DNA from: Liolophura sinensis
Lineage: Eukaryota; Mollusca; Polyplacophora; Chitonida; Chitonidae
DNA: 64,000 bases
NCBI RefSeq assembly: GCF_032854445.1
Contig: NC_088296.1
Span: 15,427,485 to 15,491,484, forward strand
Direction: 5' to 3'
Made by a program: the position numbers and the translations under genes. Positions 1 through 11,554 of this stretch are shown in pieces (within the stretch, counting starts at the first letter, position 1; each line of letters starts with the position of its first letter). The notes below the pieces were generated by a model. That model made no database searches. It was not told the DNA's origin and saw only the letters and a program-made list of their open reading frames with translations.

Positions 1-229
1 CGCAACGACCCAGGAACCTTTTGCCAATGCAGTCGCTGTGAGTTTAAGTCCAGCTCATGCTGACTTCCTCTTCGGTCGTACCTGGGCAGGTCTGCCAGCA
101 ACCGGTGGATGGTCGGGGGTTTCCTAGGGCTCTGCCTGGTTGCCTCCCACCAAAATGCTGGCTGCTGTTGTATAAGTGAAATATTCTTGAGTATGACGTA
201 AAACACCAATCAAATAAATAAATAAATAA
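1..229 (+). mobile_element. SINE-A copy, cut by window edge
   Basis: This is a tRNA-derived SINE (family A here). It carries a B-box-like GTGAGTTTAAGTCC, the family body (CAGCAACC.GTGGATGGTCG), the conserved 3' part (ATAAGTGAAATATTCTTGAG, then CGTAAAACACCAATCAAATAA) and an (AAAT)n tail. The tRNA-like 5' end lies outside the window. Confidence 0.85.
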
Positions 230-846
230 GTTATGCTGGTAATGCGTTTTTTTTAAGTTTCCGTACGAGGACTTCTTAAAAACATAACAAAAAATATAAT
301 TGTCTAAATGTGTCTAGAAATGTTTCTTTTGCTGAACACATGTGCGTAAGGCTTATCCTAGATTGTCATCATTGTTTGTCTAGACCATAGCACAGTTTTC
401 CAGTCATTGAAGACCACTCGTCTTAGCCCAGTATGGCTTGTCCTTTTGAAAGTTTACCAGTAAATTGCTAAAGGTCACGGGTTCACACAAGGCTGTTCAG
501 TTTCACGCGAGGGAAAAATTCTTGTGTATGGCAATAAACACGAATCAGGTAAAAAATCAGGTAATAAATCAGGTAATAAATCAGGTAATAAATCTATCAA
601 TAAATTTTATTTATTCCCAGAGGGCGCTGTCCCGCCAAGCACCCCATATCGCCCCTTGAGCGGTCATAGCCGGTCGGATCAACGGAGGATTCCCACTTCT
701 CCCCCTTTACCTCCGATCCACCTCTCCAGAGGACACGCGGGTAGCAAAGTCGTGGAGATTCACAGTCCATCAGCAGGTGAGGATATCCATTTATCAGACA
801 GAGTTAACTGCCCTTTCCGTTCAAGCTGGTTTTCTCCCCATGGTGT
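230..846. other. Unassigned spacer with a 12-bp tandem repeat
   Basis: I see no gene here. Positions 544-595 hold about four copies of a 12-bp unit (CAGGTAATAAAT). The short open frames over it are explained by the repeat. Confidence 0.6.
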
Positions 847-1196
847 TGCGTGAGGGAGTTCTTAGGGTTTAACTTCGTACTTAACAATATTTCAGTCATA
901 TGACAAGGAGTCCTTAGAGTGCATGTAATGTGCATCCCTGTTGCAGGACGGATTTCCACCGCTCATTTCATGTAGTACTGCGTCACTGATACGCCTTTAC
1001 GAAGGCAAGTAAGCGGCCCCACCCGAGCCATTTTACTGATACAGGTCAACCAGTCGTTCTATCCCTATCCCCTTAATGCTGAACGGCAAGCGAAAAAGCT
1101 ACAACTTCAGTCTTAGGTGTGACCTGACCCAGGATTGACCCTGGATCTACTGTCCCTGAAGCGGACGCTCTACTAACTCAGCCATCGGGGCCGGCC
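847..1196 (-). mobile_element. SINE-B copy, minus strand
   Basis: Second tRNA-derived SINE family (family B). Read on the minus strand it starts at GGCCGGCCCCGATGGC, has the A-box-like start and a B-box-like GGGTCAATCCTGG, the shared body (GGCTCGGGTGGGGCCGCTTAC) and the tail ACTGAAATATTGTTAAGTACG. It is moderately diverged from the copy at 32903. Confidence 0.8.
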
Positions 1197-1344
1197 TGGT
1201 GCTGTGTCACCAAACATTGTCTTCCGCTGATTTTTTTTTTGATTGGACGGTGGTGTTTTCCTCGATACTCAAAAAAGTTTTCTTATCAGATGACATATTT
1301 ATCTGCACTTCACATTAGATCTCAGTTCCTCAGTATTAAGCCTA

Positions 1345-1450
1345 AGGTCGGTGGTTTCAACTAGGCACTCTGGTCTCCTCCACTAATAAAACTGGACGTC
1401 ATCGTGTAAGTGAACAATTCTTCAGTGTGGCATTAAATGATAAACAAATG
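1345..1450 (+). mobile_element. Degenerate SINE 3' end (third type)
   Basis: CTGGACGTCATCGTGTAAGTGAACAATTCTTCAGTGTGGCATTAAA resembles the 3' part of SINE-A in spacing and motif, but diverged. Similar remnants sit near 26750-26830, 29840-29925, 43400-43500 and 50935-51029. It may be an older related family. Confidence 0.4.
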
Positions 1451-1495
1451 AACAGGTGTCTTTTAAGTTAGAGAAAGCTTAAATATAAAGTCAAG

Positions 1496-1590
1496 TTTGT
1501 TTTTCCACCCACAGCAAGTATATCGTTTCGTTTGTTTCTCCACCCACAGCAAGTATACCGTTTCATTTGTTTCTCCACCCACAGAGCTGT
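1496..1590. repeat. 35-bp minisatellite, about 2.5 copies
   Basis: The unit contains CTCCACCCACAGCAAGTATA followed by CGTTTC. Short open frames on both strands here are repeat artefacts. Confidence 0.75.
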
Positions 1591-2686
1591 CTTATCCACC
1601 CAGAAGCCCACCAGGATCATCACTAAGGTTAACCCCACCCCTGAAAGAAAGAGGAGTTCCTTCACCGCTAGATGCCTTTGCATAGGACACCCAAGCATAA
1701 ACCTTTTTTTTTTGAATAAGACAGGAAAGCCTTGACTGAGAATTACCCATATCTGGCAACAGGTGCTCCCAGGTGAAGCTCATTAAGAAGGTTTTGACAA
1801 TTCCTGTCAAATCTCACTATTCGACAGGAATCTGGGAATCCAATTTCCAAAATATTCCCAGAAATCAAAGCTGTGAGAATCTGGATTTCCTGAAATGAAA
1901 CAGTACAAAAAAAAAAAAAGAAATGACCATTTAAGCGTCCAGTAAGATATGTACGTGTTTAAAAAATTTGAAGTATTTATTTCAGATTCAGCTGATATTT
2001 TATCAAGTATTCCAATTCAGAAAAAGGATTTAAAAACAATTTTAATATACAGGCATCTAAAACATGGTGTGCCTTGTTAACAAATATTCTACACAGTTTC
2101 CTGAGACCATGTAATGTTGGTGTCTTTTGGCCTCGTCATGGTTCTGTATTATTTTACAGAAAAATTCCAAGCTATGAGTATTTTATGTGACATTGACACT
2201 AGCAGGGAAATCTTTGGTGAAATTGAACATCAAGATATTTTCGATGAATTTCAGCAAAGTCTGTTTTACTATAGAATGATCATTTACAGTAAGAGTCACT
2301 GTTCAGTAGATAGAATGTTGGGAATAGGTGTATGTTTCTTCTTCAGGCTCTATTTTTGCTGGAAGTTGGATTTTGTATTCTTGGATAGTGTACATATTTG
2401 TCGTTAATATGTCCATTTTTGTTACTGTTTGTCAAGCTGAGGAAAAAAGTGCTTTGTTAATGTTTTGATATTTGTGAATGTATTGAGTTTTGTCACCATG
2501 CCTGCTAATACGCAGTAATAGACACCCAACAAATTTCAGAGTGTTTTCTTACATTGCACCTCAGAAGTTTAAACCTTCAGTTCTCTTTATTTCCATGAAG
2601 GTTCTTGATAAAAATTATGGTAGTTACAGCTGTGGGAAAAAGGCAAAAAAAATAATAATAAATAATAACAAAATAGAGTTTTGCGT
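1591..2686. other. Unassigned AT-rich spacer
   Basis: No conserved coding signal is visible. The 97-codon frame at 2114-2407 has low complexity and no domain I recognise. An A-run lies near 1907-1920. Confidence 0.5.
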
Positions 2687-2767
2687 GTTAAAGAACCGAG
2701 TGCATGCAAGGTAGTTTTAGCTACATGTAATAAAGGCCTGTAGTTGTCCTGTATGTTAACTGAATCG

Positions 2768-2999
2768 TGGCCTGCAGGTTAGCTTGCTAGCGCAGCACAA
2801 TGACCCTGAGACCTCATACTAATATGATCAGTGAGTTCAACTCCAGTCCTGGCTTTTTCTCCACTCGTACGTGGGAAGGTCTGTCAGCAACCTGCAGATG
2901 GTCATGATTTTGCCCAGGATACCTTGCACCATAGTGGTGGCCGCTGTCATGTAAGTGAAATATTCTTGAATATGGCGTAAAACACCATTCAAATAAATA
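2768..2999 (+). mobile_element. SINE-A copy, diverged
   Basis: The tRNA-like start (GGCCTGCAGGTTAGCTTGCTAGCGC), the B-box-like GTGAGTTCAACTCC, the body and the 3' AAGTGAAATATTCTTGAATATGGCGTAAAACACC are all present but diverged. It belongs to the first unit of the local duplication. Confidence 0.75.
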
Positions 3000-3227
3000 A
3001 GTGTCAATTAAGTCTTCATAAATAACAGTATTTACCCCTTGTACATGTATTTATGGTGTATTTTTCATTTTGTTTTGTTTGTTGTTTTTTTTTTTTGAGA
3101 GAGAGAAAGCAAAATGCAGCACTTCATTGTCACTGTATACAATGCTTGTTAAAGAACCGAAAGCATGCATGGTATTTTTAGCTGCATTTAATAAAGGCCA
3201 ATAGTTGTCCTGTATGGTAACTGAATC

Positions 3228-3367
3228 AGGGCCTCCGTGGCCTGCGGGTTAGGTTGATAGCGCAGCACAAAGACCCTGGAGCCTCATGCTCATATGATCA
3301 GTGGGTTCAAATCCAGTCCTGGCTTTTTCTCCACTCGTATGGTGAAAACACCATTCAAATAAATAAA
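3228..3367 (+). mobile_element. SINE-A copy with internal deletion
   Basis: The 5' tRNA-like part joins directly to the end of the tail (GTGAAAACACCATTCAAATAA). The body present at 2868-2970 in the sister copy is deleted. Confidence 0.7.
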
Positions 3368-3515
3368 TGTCAATAAATAAACATATATAATGTTCATAAA
3401 TAACAGTATTTACCCATTGTACATGTATTTATGGTGTATTTTTTGTTTTGTTTAGTTTTTGTTTTTTTTTTTGAGAGAAAACAAAATGCAGCACTGCATT
3501 GTCACTGTATACAAT

Positions 3516-4889
3516 TAAACTTACCAATAACCAATAATTTTTTCACTTTGTTAAGTTTAAATTTGCACACAGTCCTTGTTGAAATGTAAAATGCATGCAC
3601 ATATAGTTTTCACCTGCAACAAGGTGCTGGTAAATGCCTATTTTACTCCTGCAGGTTAGTTGATGTCATAAATATTTTATTACTTGTTGTTTTGAGTCTG
3701 TGATACCTCAAAAGGCCACTGTGTTATTGTACAGAAGTGTCAAATTACAGTTTATTGCTATAATGAGGGTATTGAAAAGACCCTTTGAAGGCTATGTTGT
3801 TAGGTGTGAACTTTCCATTATACTCTCTCAAACAAGAAATGCCTGTAGTTAGAGGGGGAAGAGATTTGAGATGATTACTGCCATTCTGACTCCCACATTG
3901 TATAACTTCACTGAAAATGACAGCATATTAAAGTATAAATATCCAACTTTGAAATAAAGCAGTTTTTTAAAGGTGAAAATTTCAACTGATGCCTTCCATT
4001 TTTTTTTTATTTTTTTATTTTTTTTTTTTTTGGCACCTTGTATTTGTTGAAGCGGGAGACATACAGGAGTGGTATAAGCCTGGATCACTCCTCATATATA
4101 CACAGGGCAAGCCATTATTAAAAATGTTTAGAATTGTACGATGATAAGTGTCCTGCACGAAAGTAATAGAAATATAGTCTGTTTCCGTGGTGTATTCTGC
4201 TTTGTTCACGTACAGACTAGCATGATATGTTCAAGTATAATAAGACTGAGAAGGTTTGCCAAGAACGTGTTTAATTAGGTTTTCAAGTACCCTGATAATC
4301 TATAGTGAGTGGCGTAAATAAAAAATTATATCTACCGTACCGCCACACCTCCTACCAACATTGCACCTGTAAAACTCAGCGCTTTCTCTGTTCACGTGGG
4401 CTTTGATCAGTCAGTATTTAGAATAGCCAAGAAATTAGATGTGAACTGTTAACAGTGGGTAAGGTGTAGTTCACAGCGGTCTCTGGGTATCAATGAATAT
4501 AGTCTATATTATATAAGTACCCATTCTTAGACCAAATTTTCTGACTTGCTTAGGACTATGCCAGTTACACAGTTAATGGCCCATGTACACATTCAAAGCT
4601 TTGAGTATCCGGTTTCATTGCAATGACCAGGAGGTGACAGATAACATGAAGCAAAATGGGTGAAATGCTGATTTTTGCCTATTTCTGAAGTTAAAAGTAC
4701 TACAGGGCAAAGATACTGCCATGTTTGAATGTCAACCACATTCTGATTACGTTTTCAGAAAAAAAAAAGTCTTACTCAAAAGCTATATTTTCCATTATTT
4801 ATGTTCAAATCTTATTCAAGGCCTATTTCGCCAGGGTTAAATTTGGTTTGGGGACATCTGTGACTGAAGGATGCCTAAGGAGTTAGGCA
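3516..4889. other. Unassigned AT-rich spacer
   Basis: I see no gene. A long T-rich tract at about 3998-4031 accounts for the lysine-rich frames on the minus strand. Confidence 0.5.
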
Positions 4890-4892
4890 TGG

Positions 4893-5078
4893 AGGAAGGA
4901 GTTTAAGTCCAGCTCATGCTGGCTTCCTCTCTGGAGGTAAGTGGGAAGGTCTGCCCGCAACCTGCAGATGGTCGTGGGTTTCCCCCCAAGCTCTGTTCGG
5001 TTTCCTCCCATCATAATGCTGGCCGCCGTCGTATAAGTGAAATATTCTTGAGTATAGCGTGAAACACAAATCAAATAA
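4893..5078 (+). mobile_element. SINE-A copy, 5' truncated
   Basis: It begins inside the B-box region (GGAGTTTAAGTCCAGCTC) and runs to CAAATCAAATAAGG. The body and 3' conserved region match the full-length copy at 57944. Confidence 0.85.
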
Positions 5079-6265
5079 GGAAATTTGGTTTTGCACCTCC
5101 AGTACTCTAGTCACGTCACTGAAGTGTGCTGATGATTGTTTCAAGAGCAGCGGCTGCACCTTAGCAAGACTTATATGAAAGAACTAGCTGTATTTTCGAT
5201 CCGACTTTGTGAAGCTCATGTGATTTGCCAATGTCGATGTGATCACGCACCAGTGAAAGATAATTCACAGGATACCCAAGATGTAAATTATATTTACACG
5301 TGCTTACATAATACATCCAGCGAAATGCTATTTTCAGTGGTGCGCCGCAATTACAAAACCGCAAGGTGTTGGCCCTAGACACTGCTAGAAGAATTGCACG
5401 TGCTAGAAAATGAACCGTTCACAACACACCTCGTTCACAAATGACGCTACGCAAAGCCTCCAACATGTCCAACGGGCCCGTTTCACAAAGCGCACATAAC
5501 GTTATGTTCTCCTCTCCTAACTTTGGTGGCGACCACTGGCGCCGTTTCCATGACAACATACAGCGGAGAGATACATTGTAATGTATTACTTTAATTTGCA
5601 CCCCCAACCCTCCCGCCACAGGCAAAGTCACCAAAGAGTGAACTTTAAAATTTTCGTCCGAGAAACTGCACGGCTGAAACAGATGCATGAGCAGACTGAA
5701 TTCATTAAATGATCTGAAGTGCGTAAGTTCACCGGCAAAACAGGTAATTATTTTCCCGTGCAGTTATCAATACATGTACCATCCTCTAATCTGTCTGCCA
5801 TCAATGATCGGAATCCTCCCTTATACATGTAGAAGCTGTGCAAACATACAGGCCACATATACACATTCCAGTACCCAAATGTAACGGACTAGCACATATA
5901 ATAGTATGAAGTTATTTTCATCTTTCAAATCTTTTCCTTGATCGAGGTATTTAACTATTAAGAAAAATATTATTGAATGAACATTCACAGTGTATAAATA
6001 TACAGACATCATCAATATACCCAGTTTGCCATTTAATGTGTGGTTTGAGATATTTAATTTTATTTTCAGAAAACAATTCATCAACCTTGAAAATTTTTAA
6101 TCAAAAAAATGATACAATACACAAATTTGCAAATCAGAGAAAAATTCATTTGGTTCAACATATTAATGTCATCTCTAATCCTCACGAATATAATTACTTA
6201 TGACTAACTTAGTTTCCACCAACCTGTAAAGTCGCTTCGATGTAGGAACTATTAAAAACATGTAT
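5079..6265. other. Unassigned spacer downstream of the zinc-finger array
   Basis: No conserved coding frame is recognised. It lies 3' of the minus-strand zinc-finger array and would include its 3' UTR if that gene is transcribed. Confidence 0.5.
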
Positions 6266-6863
6266 TTACAATTTATCGTAATTTTGCCAAGAACTGGTGA
6301 CTAAATGAGAAGTTAGATGACTCTGCACACTACATCTGTAATCACACCAGGTACATTTGAATGGTTTCTCTTCAGTGTGAGTTCTGACATGTTTAGTTAG
6401 ATCACTCTGCACACTACATCTGTAATCACACCAGGTACATTTGAATGGTTTCTCTCCTGTGTGAGTTCTGACATGTTGAGTTAGATTACTCTGCACACTA
6501 CATCTGTAATCACACCAGGTACATTTGAATGGTTTCTCTGCTGTGTGAGTTGTGACATGTCTAGTTAGAATACTCTGCCTACTACATCTGTAATCACACC
6601 AGGTACATTTGAATGGTTTCTCTCCTGTGTGAGTTGTGACATGTCTAGTTAGATGACTCTGCACACTACATCTGTAATCACACCAGGTACATTTGAATGG
6701 TTTCTCTCCTGTGTGAGTTGTGACATGTTGAGTTAGATCACTCTGCACACTACATCTGTAATCACACCAGGTACATTTGAATGGTTTCTCTGCTGTGTGA
6801 GTTGTGACATGTCTAGTTAGAATACTCTGCCTACTACATCTGTAATCACACCAGGTACATTTG
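6266..6863 (-). CDS. Zinc-finger array segment 3 (7 fingers, C-terminus)
   Basis: This is the last segment after the third 1-base deletion; a single finger lies between the second and third deletions (6864-6946). The final finger reads SHLTSHLVTSS and so lacks the second zinc-binding His. A short non-finger tail (WQNYDKL) and a TAA at 6266-6268 follow. Three single-base losses add to a full codon, so this segment is back in the frame of segment 1. Confidence 0.6.
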
Positions 6864-6946
6864 ATGGATTCTCTCCAGTGTGAGTTGTGACATGTCTAGT
6901 TAGAATACTCTGCACACTACATCTGTAATCACACCAGGTACATTTG

Positions 6947-8290
6947 ATGGATTCTCTCCAGTGTGAGTTCTGACATGTTTAGTTAGATGACTCTGCACAC
7001 TACATCTGTAATCACACCAGGTACATTTGAATGGTTTCTCTCCTGTGTGAGTTCTGACATGTCTAGTTAGATCACTCTGCACACTACATCTGTAATCACA
7101 CCAGGTACATTTGAATGGTTTCTCTGCTGTGTGAGTTCTGACATGTTGAGTTAGATGACTCTGCCTACTACATCCGTATTCACACCAGGTACATTTGAAT
7201 GGTTTCTCTGCTGTGTGAGTTGTGACATGTCTAGTTAGATTACTCTGCACACTACATCTGTAATCACACCAGGTACATTTGAATGGCTTCTCTTCAGTGT
7301 GAGTTCTGACATGTGTAGTTAGATGACTCTGCACACTACATCTGTAATCACACCAGGTACATTTGAATGGCTTCTCTCCAGTGTGAGTTCTGACATGTCT
7401 AGTTAGATGACTCTGCACACAACATCTGTAATCACACCAGGTACATTTGAATGGTTTCTCTCCAGTGTGAGTTCTGACATGTCTAGTTAGATGACTCTGC
7501 ACACTACATCTGTAATCACACCAGGTACATTTGAATGGTTTCTCTCCTGTGTGAGTTCTGACATGTCTAGTTAGATCACTCTGCACACTACATCTGTAAT
7601 CACACCAGATACATTTGAATGGCTTCTCTTCTGTGTGAGTTCTGACATGTTGAGTTAGATGACTCTGCACACTACATCTGTAATCACACCAGGTACATTT
7701 GAATGGTTTCTCTCCTGTGTGAGTTCTGACATGTCTAGTTAGAACACTCTGCATACTACATCTGTAATCACACCAGGTACATTTGAATGGTTTCTCTGCT
7801 GTGTGAGTTCTGACATGTCTAGTTAGATTACTCTGAACACTACATCTGTAATCACACCAGGTACATTTGAATGGCTTCTCTTCAGTGTGAGTTCTGACAT
7901 GTTGAGTTAGATTACTCTGCACACTACATCTGTAATCACAACAGGTACATTTGAATGGCTTCTCTCCTGTGTGAGTTGTGACATGTCTAGTTAGATGACT
8001 CTGCACACTACATCTGTAATCACACCAGGTACATTTGAATGGTTTCTCTCCTGTGTGAGTTGTGACATGTTGAGTTAGATCACTCTGCACACTACATCTG
8101 TAATCACACCAGGTACATTTGAATGGTTTCTCTGCTGTGTGAGTTCTGACATGTTGAGTTAGATTACTCTGCACACTACATCTGTAATCACACCAGATAC
8201 ATTTGAATGGTTTCTCTCCTGTGTGAGTTCTGACATGTTGAGTTAGATCACTCTGCACACTACATCTGTAATCACACCAGGTACATTTGA
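6947..8290 (-). CDS. Zinc-finger array segment 2 (16 fingers)
   Basis: It continues the array in a frame shifted by one base relative to segment 1. It holds sixteen C2H2 fingers, one with CTCC for CTWC and one with CEYGC. The +3 residues are D, N, D, H, N, N, V, H, D, H, H, H, N, H, D, H. It ends at the second copy of the GENPSNV deletion. Confidence 0.65.
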
Positions 8291-9380
8291 TGGATTCTCT
8301 CCAGTGTGAGTTCTGACATGTCTAGTTAGATGACTCTGCACACTACATCTGTAATCACACCAGGTACATTTGAATGGCTTCTCTCCAGTGTGAGTTCTGA
8401 CATGTCTACTTAGATGACTCTGCACACTACATCTGTAATCACACCAGGTACATTTGAATGGTTTCTCTCCAGTGTGAGTTCTGACATGTTTAGTTAGATG
8501 ACTCTGCCTACTACATCTGTAATCACACCAGGTACGTTTGAATGGCTTCTCTTCAGTGTGAGTTCTGACATGTCTAGTTAGATCACTCTGCACACTACAT
8601 CTGTAATCACACCAGGTACATTTGAATGGTTTCTCTCCTGTGTGAGTTCTGACATGTTGAGTTAGATTACTCTGCACACTACATCTGTAATCACACCAGG
8701 TACATTTGAATGGTTTCTCTCCTGTGTGAGTTGTGACATGTCTAGTTAGAACACTCTGCACACTACATCTGTATTCACACCAGGTACATTTGAATGGTTT
8801 CTCTCCTGTGTGAGTTCTGACATGTCTAGTTAGAACACTCTGCATACTACATCTGTAATCACACCAGGTACATTTGAATGGTTTCTCTGCTGTGTGAGTT
8901 CTGACATGTCTAGTTAGATTACTCTGCACACTACATCTGTAATCACACCAGGTACATTTGAATGGCTTCTCTTCAGTGTGAGTTCTGACATGTCTAGTTA
9001 GATTACTCTGCACACTACATCTGTAATCACACCAGGTACATTTGAATGGCTTCTCTCCTGTGTGAGTTCTGACATGTTGAGTTAGTTGACTCTGCACACT
9101 ACATCTGTAATCACACCAAGTACATTTGAATGGTTTCTCTCCAGCGTGAGTTCTGACATGTTTAGTTAGAATACTCTGCCTACTACATCTGTAATCACAC
9201 CAAGTACATTTGAATGGTTTCTCTCCAGTGTGAGTTCTGACATGTTTAGTTAGATCACTCTGCACACTACATCTGTAATCACACCAGGTACATTTGAATG
9301 GCTTCTCTCCAGTGTGAGTTCTGACATGTCTAGTTAGATTACTCTGCACACTACATCTGTAATTACACCAGGTACAGTTA
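8291..9380 (-). CDS. Zinc-finger array segment 1 (13 fingers)
   Basis: This open frame runs from the first partial finger (CTWCNYRC, Asp to Asn) to the first 1-base deletion. The +3 residues in order are N, D, I, Q, N, N, V, V, N, D, H, H, H. Finger 11 has lost its first zinc-binding Cys (FKRTWC for FKCTWC), so it should not fold normally. Past the deletion the frame ends within about 15 codons. Confidence 0.65.
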
Positions 9381-9659
9381 ATTTAACAACTTAGAATGAA
9401 AACTAGGAAGTAGTAATTTTTCAGTTTGTTACTTTAGGGACTGGAAATCTGATCGATTCATGCAGACAAACTTTATGTGTATTTTATCCCCATATGTGAG
9501 CCTGAATAATAAAAAAAAGTAATTCTGGTGTGGATATAAATTTATTGTGGTGACATCATTGAAACTGGCCGCTTTCACTCTGCTACCATGGAAACCTGAT
9601 ATCTGATCAAACAACCAGAGTTTAACAGGGAACCTGGCTAGTAGACTTCAATTCTGTGA
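9381..9659. other. Spacer 5' of the zinc-finger array
   Basis: I looked here for an N-terminal exon of the zinc-finger gene and found no open frame with a start and a matching donor. Positions 9530-9610 have weak similarity to 10000-10100. Confidence 0.45.
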
Positions 9660-9997
9660 ACCTGCACGCATAGCACAGTTGGGTAGAGCGTCCGCTTCGG
9701 GGAGCGGTAGATTAAGGATCAATCCTGGGTTGAGTCACACTAAGACCTGAAATTTGGCGTCCAGCATGGAGGGGATAGTGCATCGACTTGTTGACCCGTA
9801 TCAGTATAATGACTCGGGCGGGGGCAGCTTACTTGCGCTCGGTAAGGTGTTTCAGTGAAGCAGCACTAGATAAAAGAACGGTGAAAATCCGTCCTGCAAA
9901 AAGGAAGTACATTACATACACCCTAAGGATTCCTTCGTCGTCATATGACTGAAAAATTGTTGAGCACGACGTTAAACTCTAATCATTCACTCACTTA
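9660..9997 (+). mobile_element. SINE-B copy
   Basis: tRNA-like start GCATAGCACAGTTGGGTAGAGCG, B-box-like GGATCAATCCTGG, body GACTCGGGCGGGGGCAGCTTAC, then TCGTCATATGACTGAAAAATTG and a tail ending TCATTCACTCACTT. Nearly full length. Confidence 0.85.
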
Positions 9998-10737
9998 ATT
10001 CCGTGTGAAACGGAATGACTACTATTGTGTTCACATCATTCAAACTTTCCGTACTGTTTTTTGCCACGGAAACAAGAAATTTTGATGGAAACAAATGCAA
10101 TTTAAATATCTCATTATATATAAACTTTTCAAATATAAATATGAATCTGTATCCAAACTGGTTAAACATAAATTGCTATCACATCATTCAAAAGCGGACA
10201 GACGGACGGACACCATGACATCGCTATATCCCTAAGGATTAATGTGCTAATGAGATAACAAAAAAAGAAAGCAACATTCTATAGCACATAAATTCGACCA
10301 TTTTGGACTAAATAGGAATAATGTAATTCTTTGTACCAATAACTCAGAAAAAATACGCTGTTTTGGGCATGCCCAATTTTCAGGCTTTACTCAAAATTAA
10401 ATATTTAAAAAATTAAAAAAGTTTTTTTTTTTACATAGGTATATATATGTATACAAAATGACACGACAGACACGGCAGTTTGTCAATGTCACAAGATTAT
10501 TTAGTTATTTATTTATTAGTCGTTTTCGACATTCCGATTTTTCACTTACGCATATTCCATCTCGGTCTGGAAATTTTGGGCAGAGGAAATCGAAGTGCCC
10601 AGCAAAAAACACCGACCTTTGACAAATCCCTACCAAAACTGGTGACGTAAAATCTGTGTACCATGTTCAATTTTGTGGTCTTCGATGAATGTAAAATAGA
10701 CTGAGCAAACAGGCCACAAGAGCAGCGACGAAAGAGC
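9998..10737. other. Unassigned AT-rich spacer
   Basis: No gene is recognised. Confidence 0.5.
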
Positions 10738-10815
10738 CTCGGATGGTCGTAGATTTCTCCTACGCTCTGAAACTACCTGGTCTCCTCCCACTATAATGCT
10801 GGCCATTGTCGTATG
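10738..10815 (+). mobile_element. SINE-A fragment
   Basis: Only the central part is present: CTCGGATGGTCGTAG, CTCCTCCCACTATAATGCTGGCC. A short stretch at about 10840-10870 resembles the SINE-B 3' end in minus orientation. Confidence 0.6.
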
Positions 10816-10887
10816 TTTTAATGAATGAATGATTATGGATTAACGCTACGCAATATTTCAGCCATGTTGTAGCGATCGTATATGTGA

Positions 10888-11110
10888 TATATTTGATTGG
10901 TGTTCTACGCCGTACATACATCTACTCAAGAATATTTCACTTATACTACCGCGACCAGCATTATGGTGGGAGGAAAGCGGGGGAAACCCTCAACCATCCG
11001 CAGGTGACTGGCAGTGTGGCCGGACTTGAACTCACAACGACTGCATTGTTGAGGGGTTCCTGGGTAATTGCACCGTGCCTACAAGCTAAACACTTCACCA
11101 CGGATGCCCC
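10888..11110 (-). mobile_element. SINE-A copy, minus strand
   Basis: Starts with the reversed tail (TTTGATTGGTGTTCTACGCCG) and runs through CAAGAATATTTCACTTATAC and CATTATGGTGGGAGGAAA to the tRNA-like end. A further remnant of the 3' end in plus orientation follows at about 11125-11170. Confidence 0.8.
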
Positions 11111-11379
11111 ACCGTCAGTATTGGCCTAACTGAATAGTTCTTAAACACGGCGTAAAACACCAATAATACTTGAAAATACATGCAGTTTTCAATGTATGTA
11201 CAAAAGGACAACATTTGCACATAATATATATAAATTTTCCAGGCCCATAAACTTTCAAAAAGCGACATTTGGTTTTTATCGTAGATTTGTCCCACGATCT
11301 CTTGTATGTCACTATCACCGTACCACTGACCTATGTACATCTTTGCCTGTGTCATTCAGGAGGCAGTTCATCATACAAG

Positions 11380-11475
11380 AACTGTTCAAGGAAACGTCAT
11401 ATGGTGGAGTGGTTCAAGGAAATGTCATATTGTCGAGTGGTTCAGGAAACGTCGCATTGTGGTGTGGTTCAAGAG
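11380..11475. repeat. ~28-bp minisatellite
   Basis: About 3-4 degenerate copies of GTGGTTCAAGGAAACGTCAT plus a variable 8 bp. Confidence 0.6.
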
Positions 11476-11554
11476 AAACTTCATGTAAGACCACGTCAAT
11501 ATTCAGGACCACCAAATGTACAGGCCACCTTTGTTGCCTCCAAGACTGATTTGT

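Larger units (their letters stand above)
2687..3515. repeat. Tandem duplication of a ~460-bp block
   Basis: The block beginning GTTAAAGAACCGA at 2687 is repeated at 3148. The shared order is: TAATAAAGGCC, SINE-A start, 'TAACAGTATTTACCC', 'TTTATGGTGTATTTTT', a T-run, GAGAGA, and GCAAAATGCAGCAC..TTGTCACTGTATACAAT. The second copy has lost most of its SINE body, from about 3341 onward. Confidence 0.8.
6266..9380 (-). pseudogene. 37-finger C2H2 zinc-finger gene, frame-broken
   Basis: This is a tandem array of an 84-bp unit, each coding one C2H2 finger (CTWCDYRCSVQSxLTxH, then VRTH or VTTH) with TGEKP, TEEKP or TAEKP linkers. I count 37 fingers: 13, 16, 1 and 7 in four frame segments. Such proteins bind DNA in the nucleus. 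Variation is concentrated at helix positions -1, +3 and +6; all 37 fingers have Cys where the core Phe is usual. Three identical 1-base deletions at 8290/8291, 6946/6947 and 6864 turn GEKPFKC into GENPSNV and break the frame. At the 5' end an in-frame TAA (9383-9385) precedes the first Cys by two codons, and the first in-frame ATG is only in finger 7, so an upstream exon is missing or the gene is dead. The last finger has lost its second His. No KRAB, SET or other domain is seen nearby. A decayed gene is my preferred reading; a spliced gene with allelic breaks is the alternative. Confidence 0.75.
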
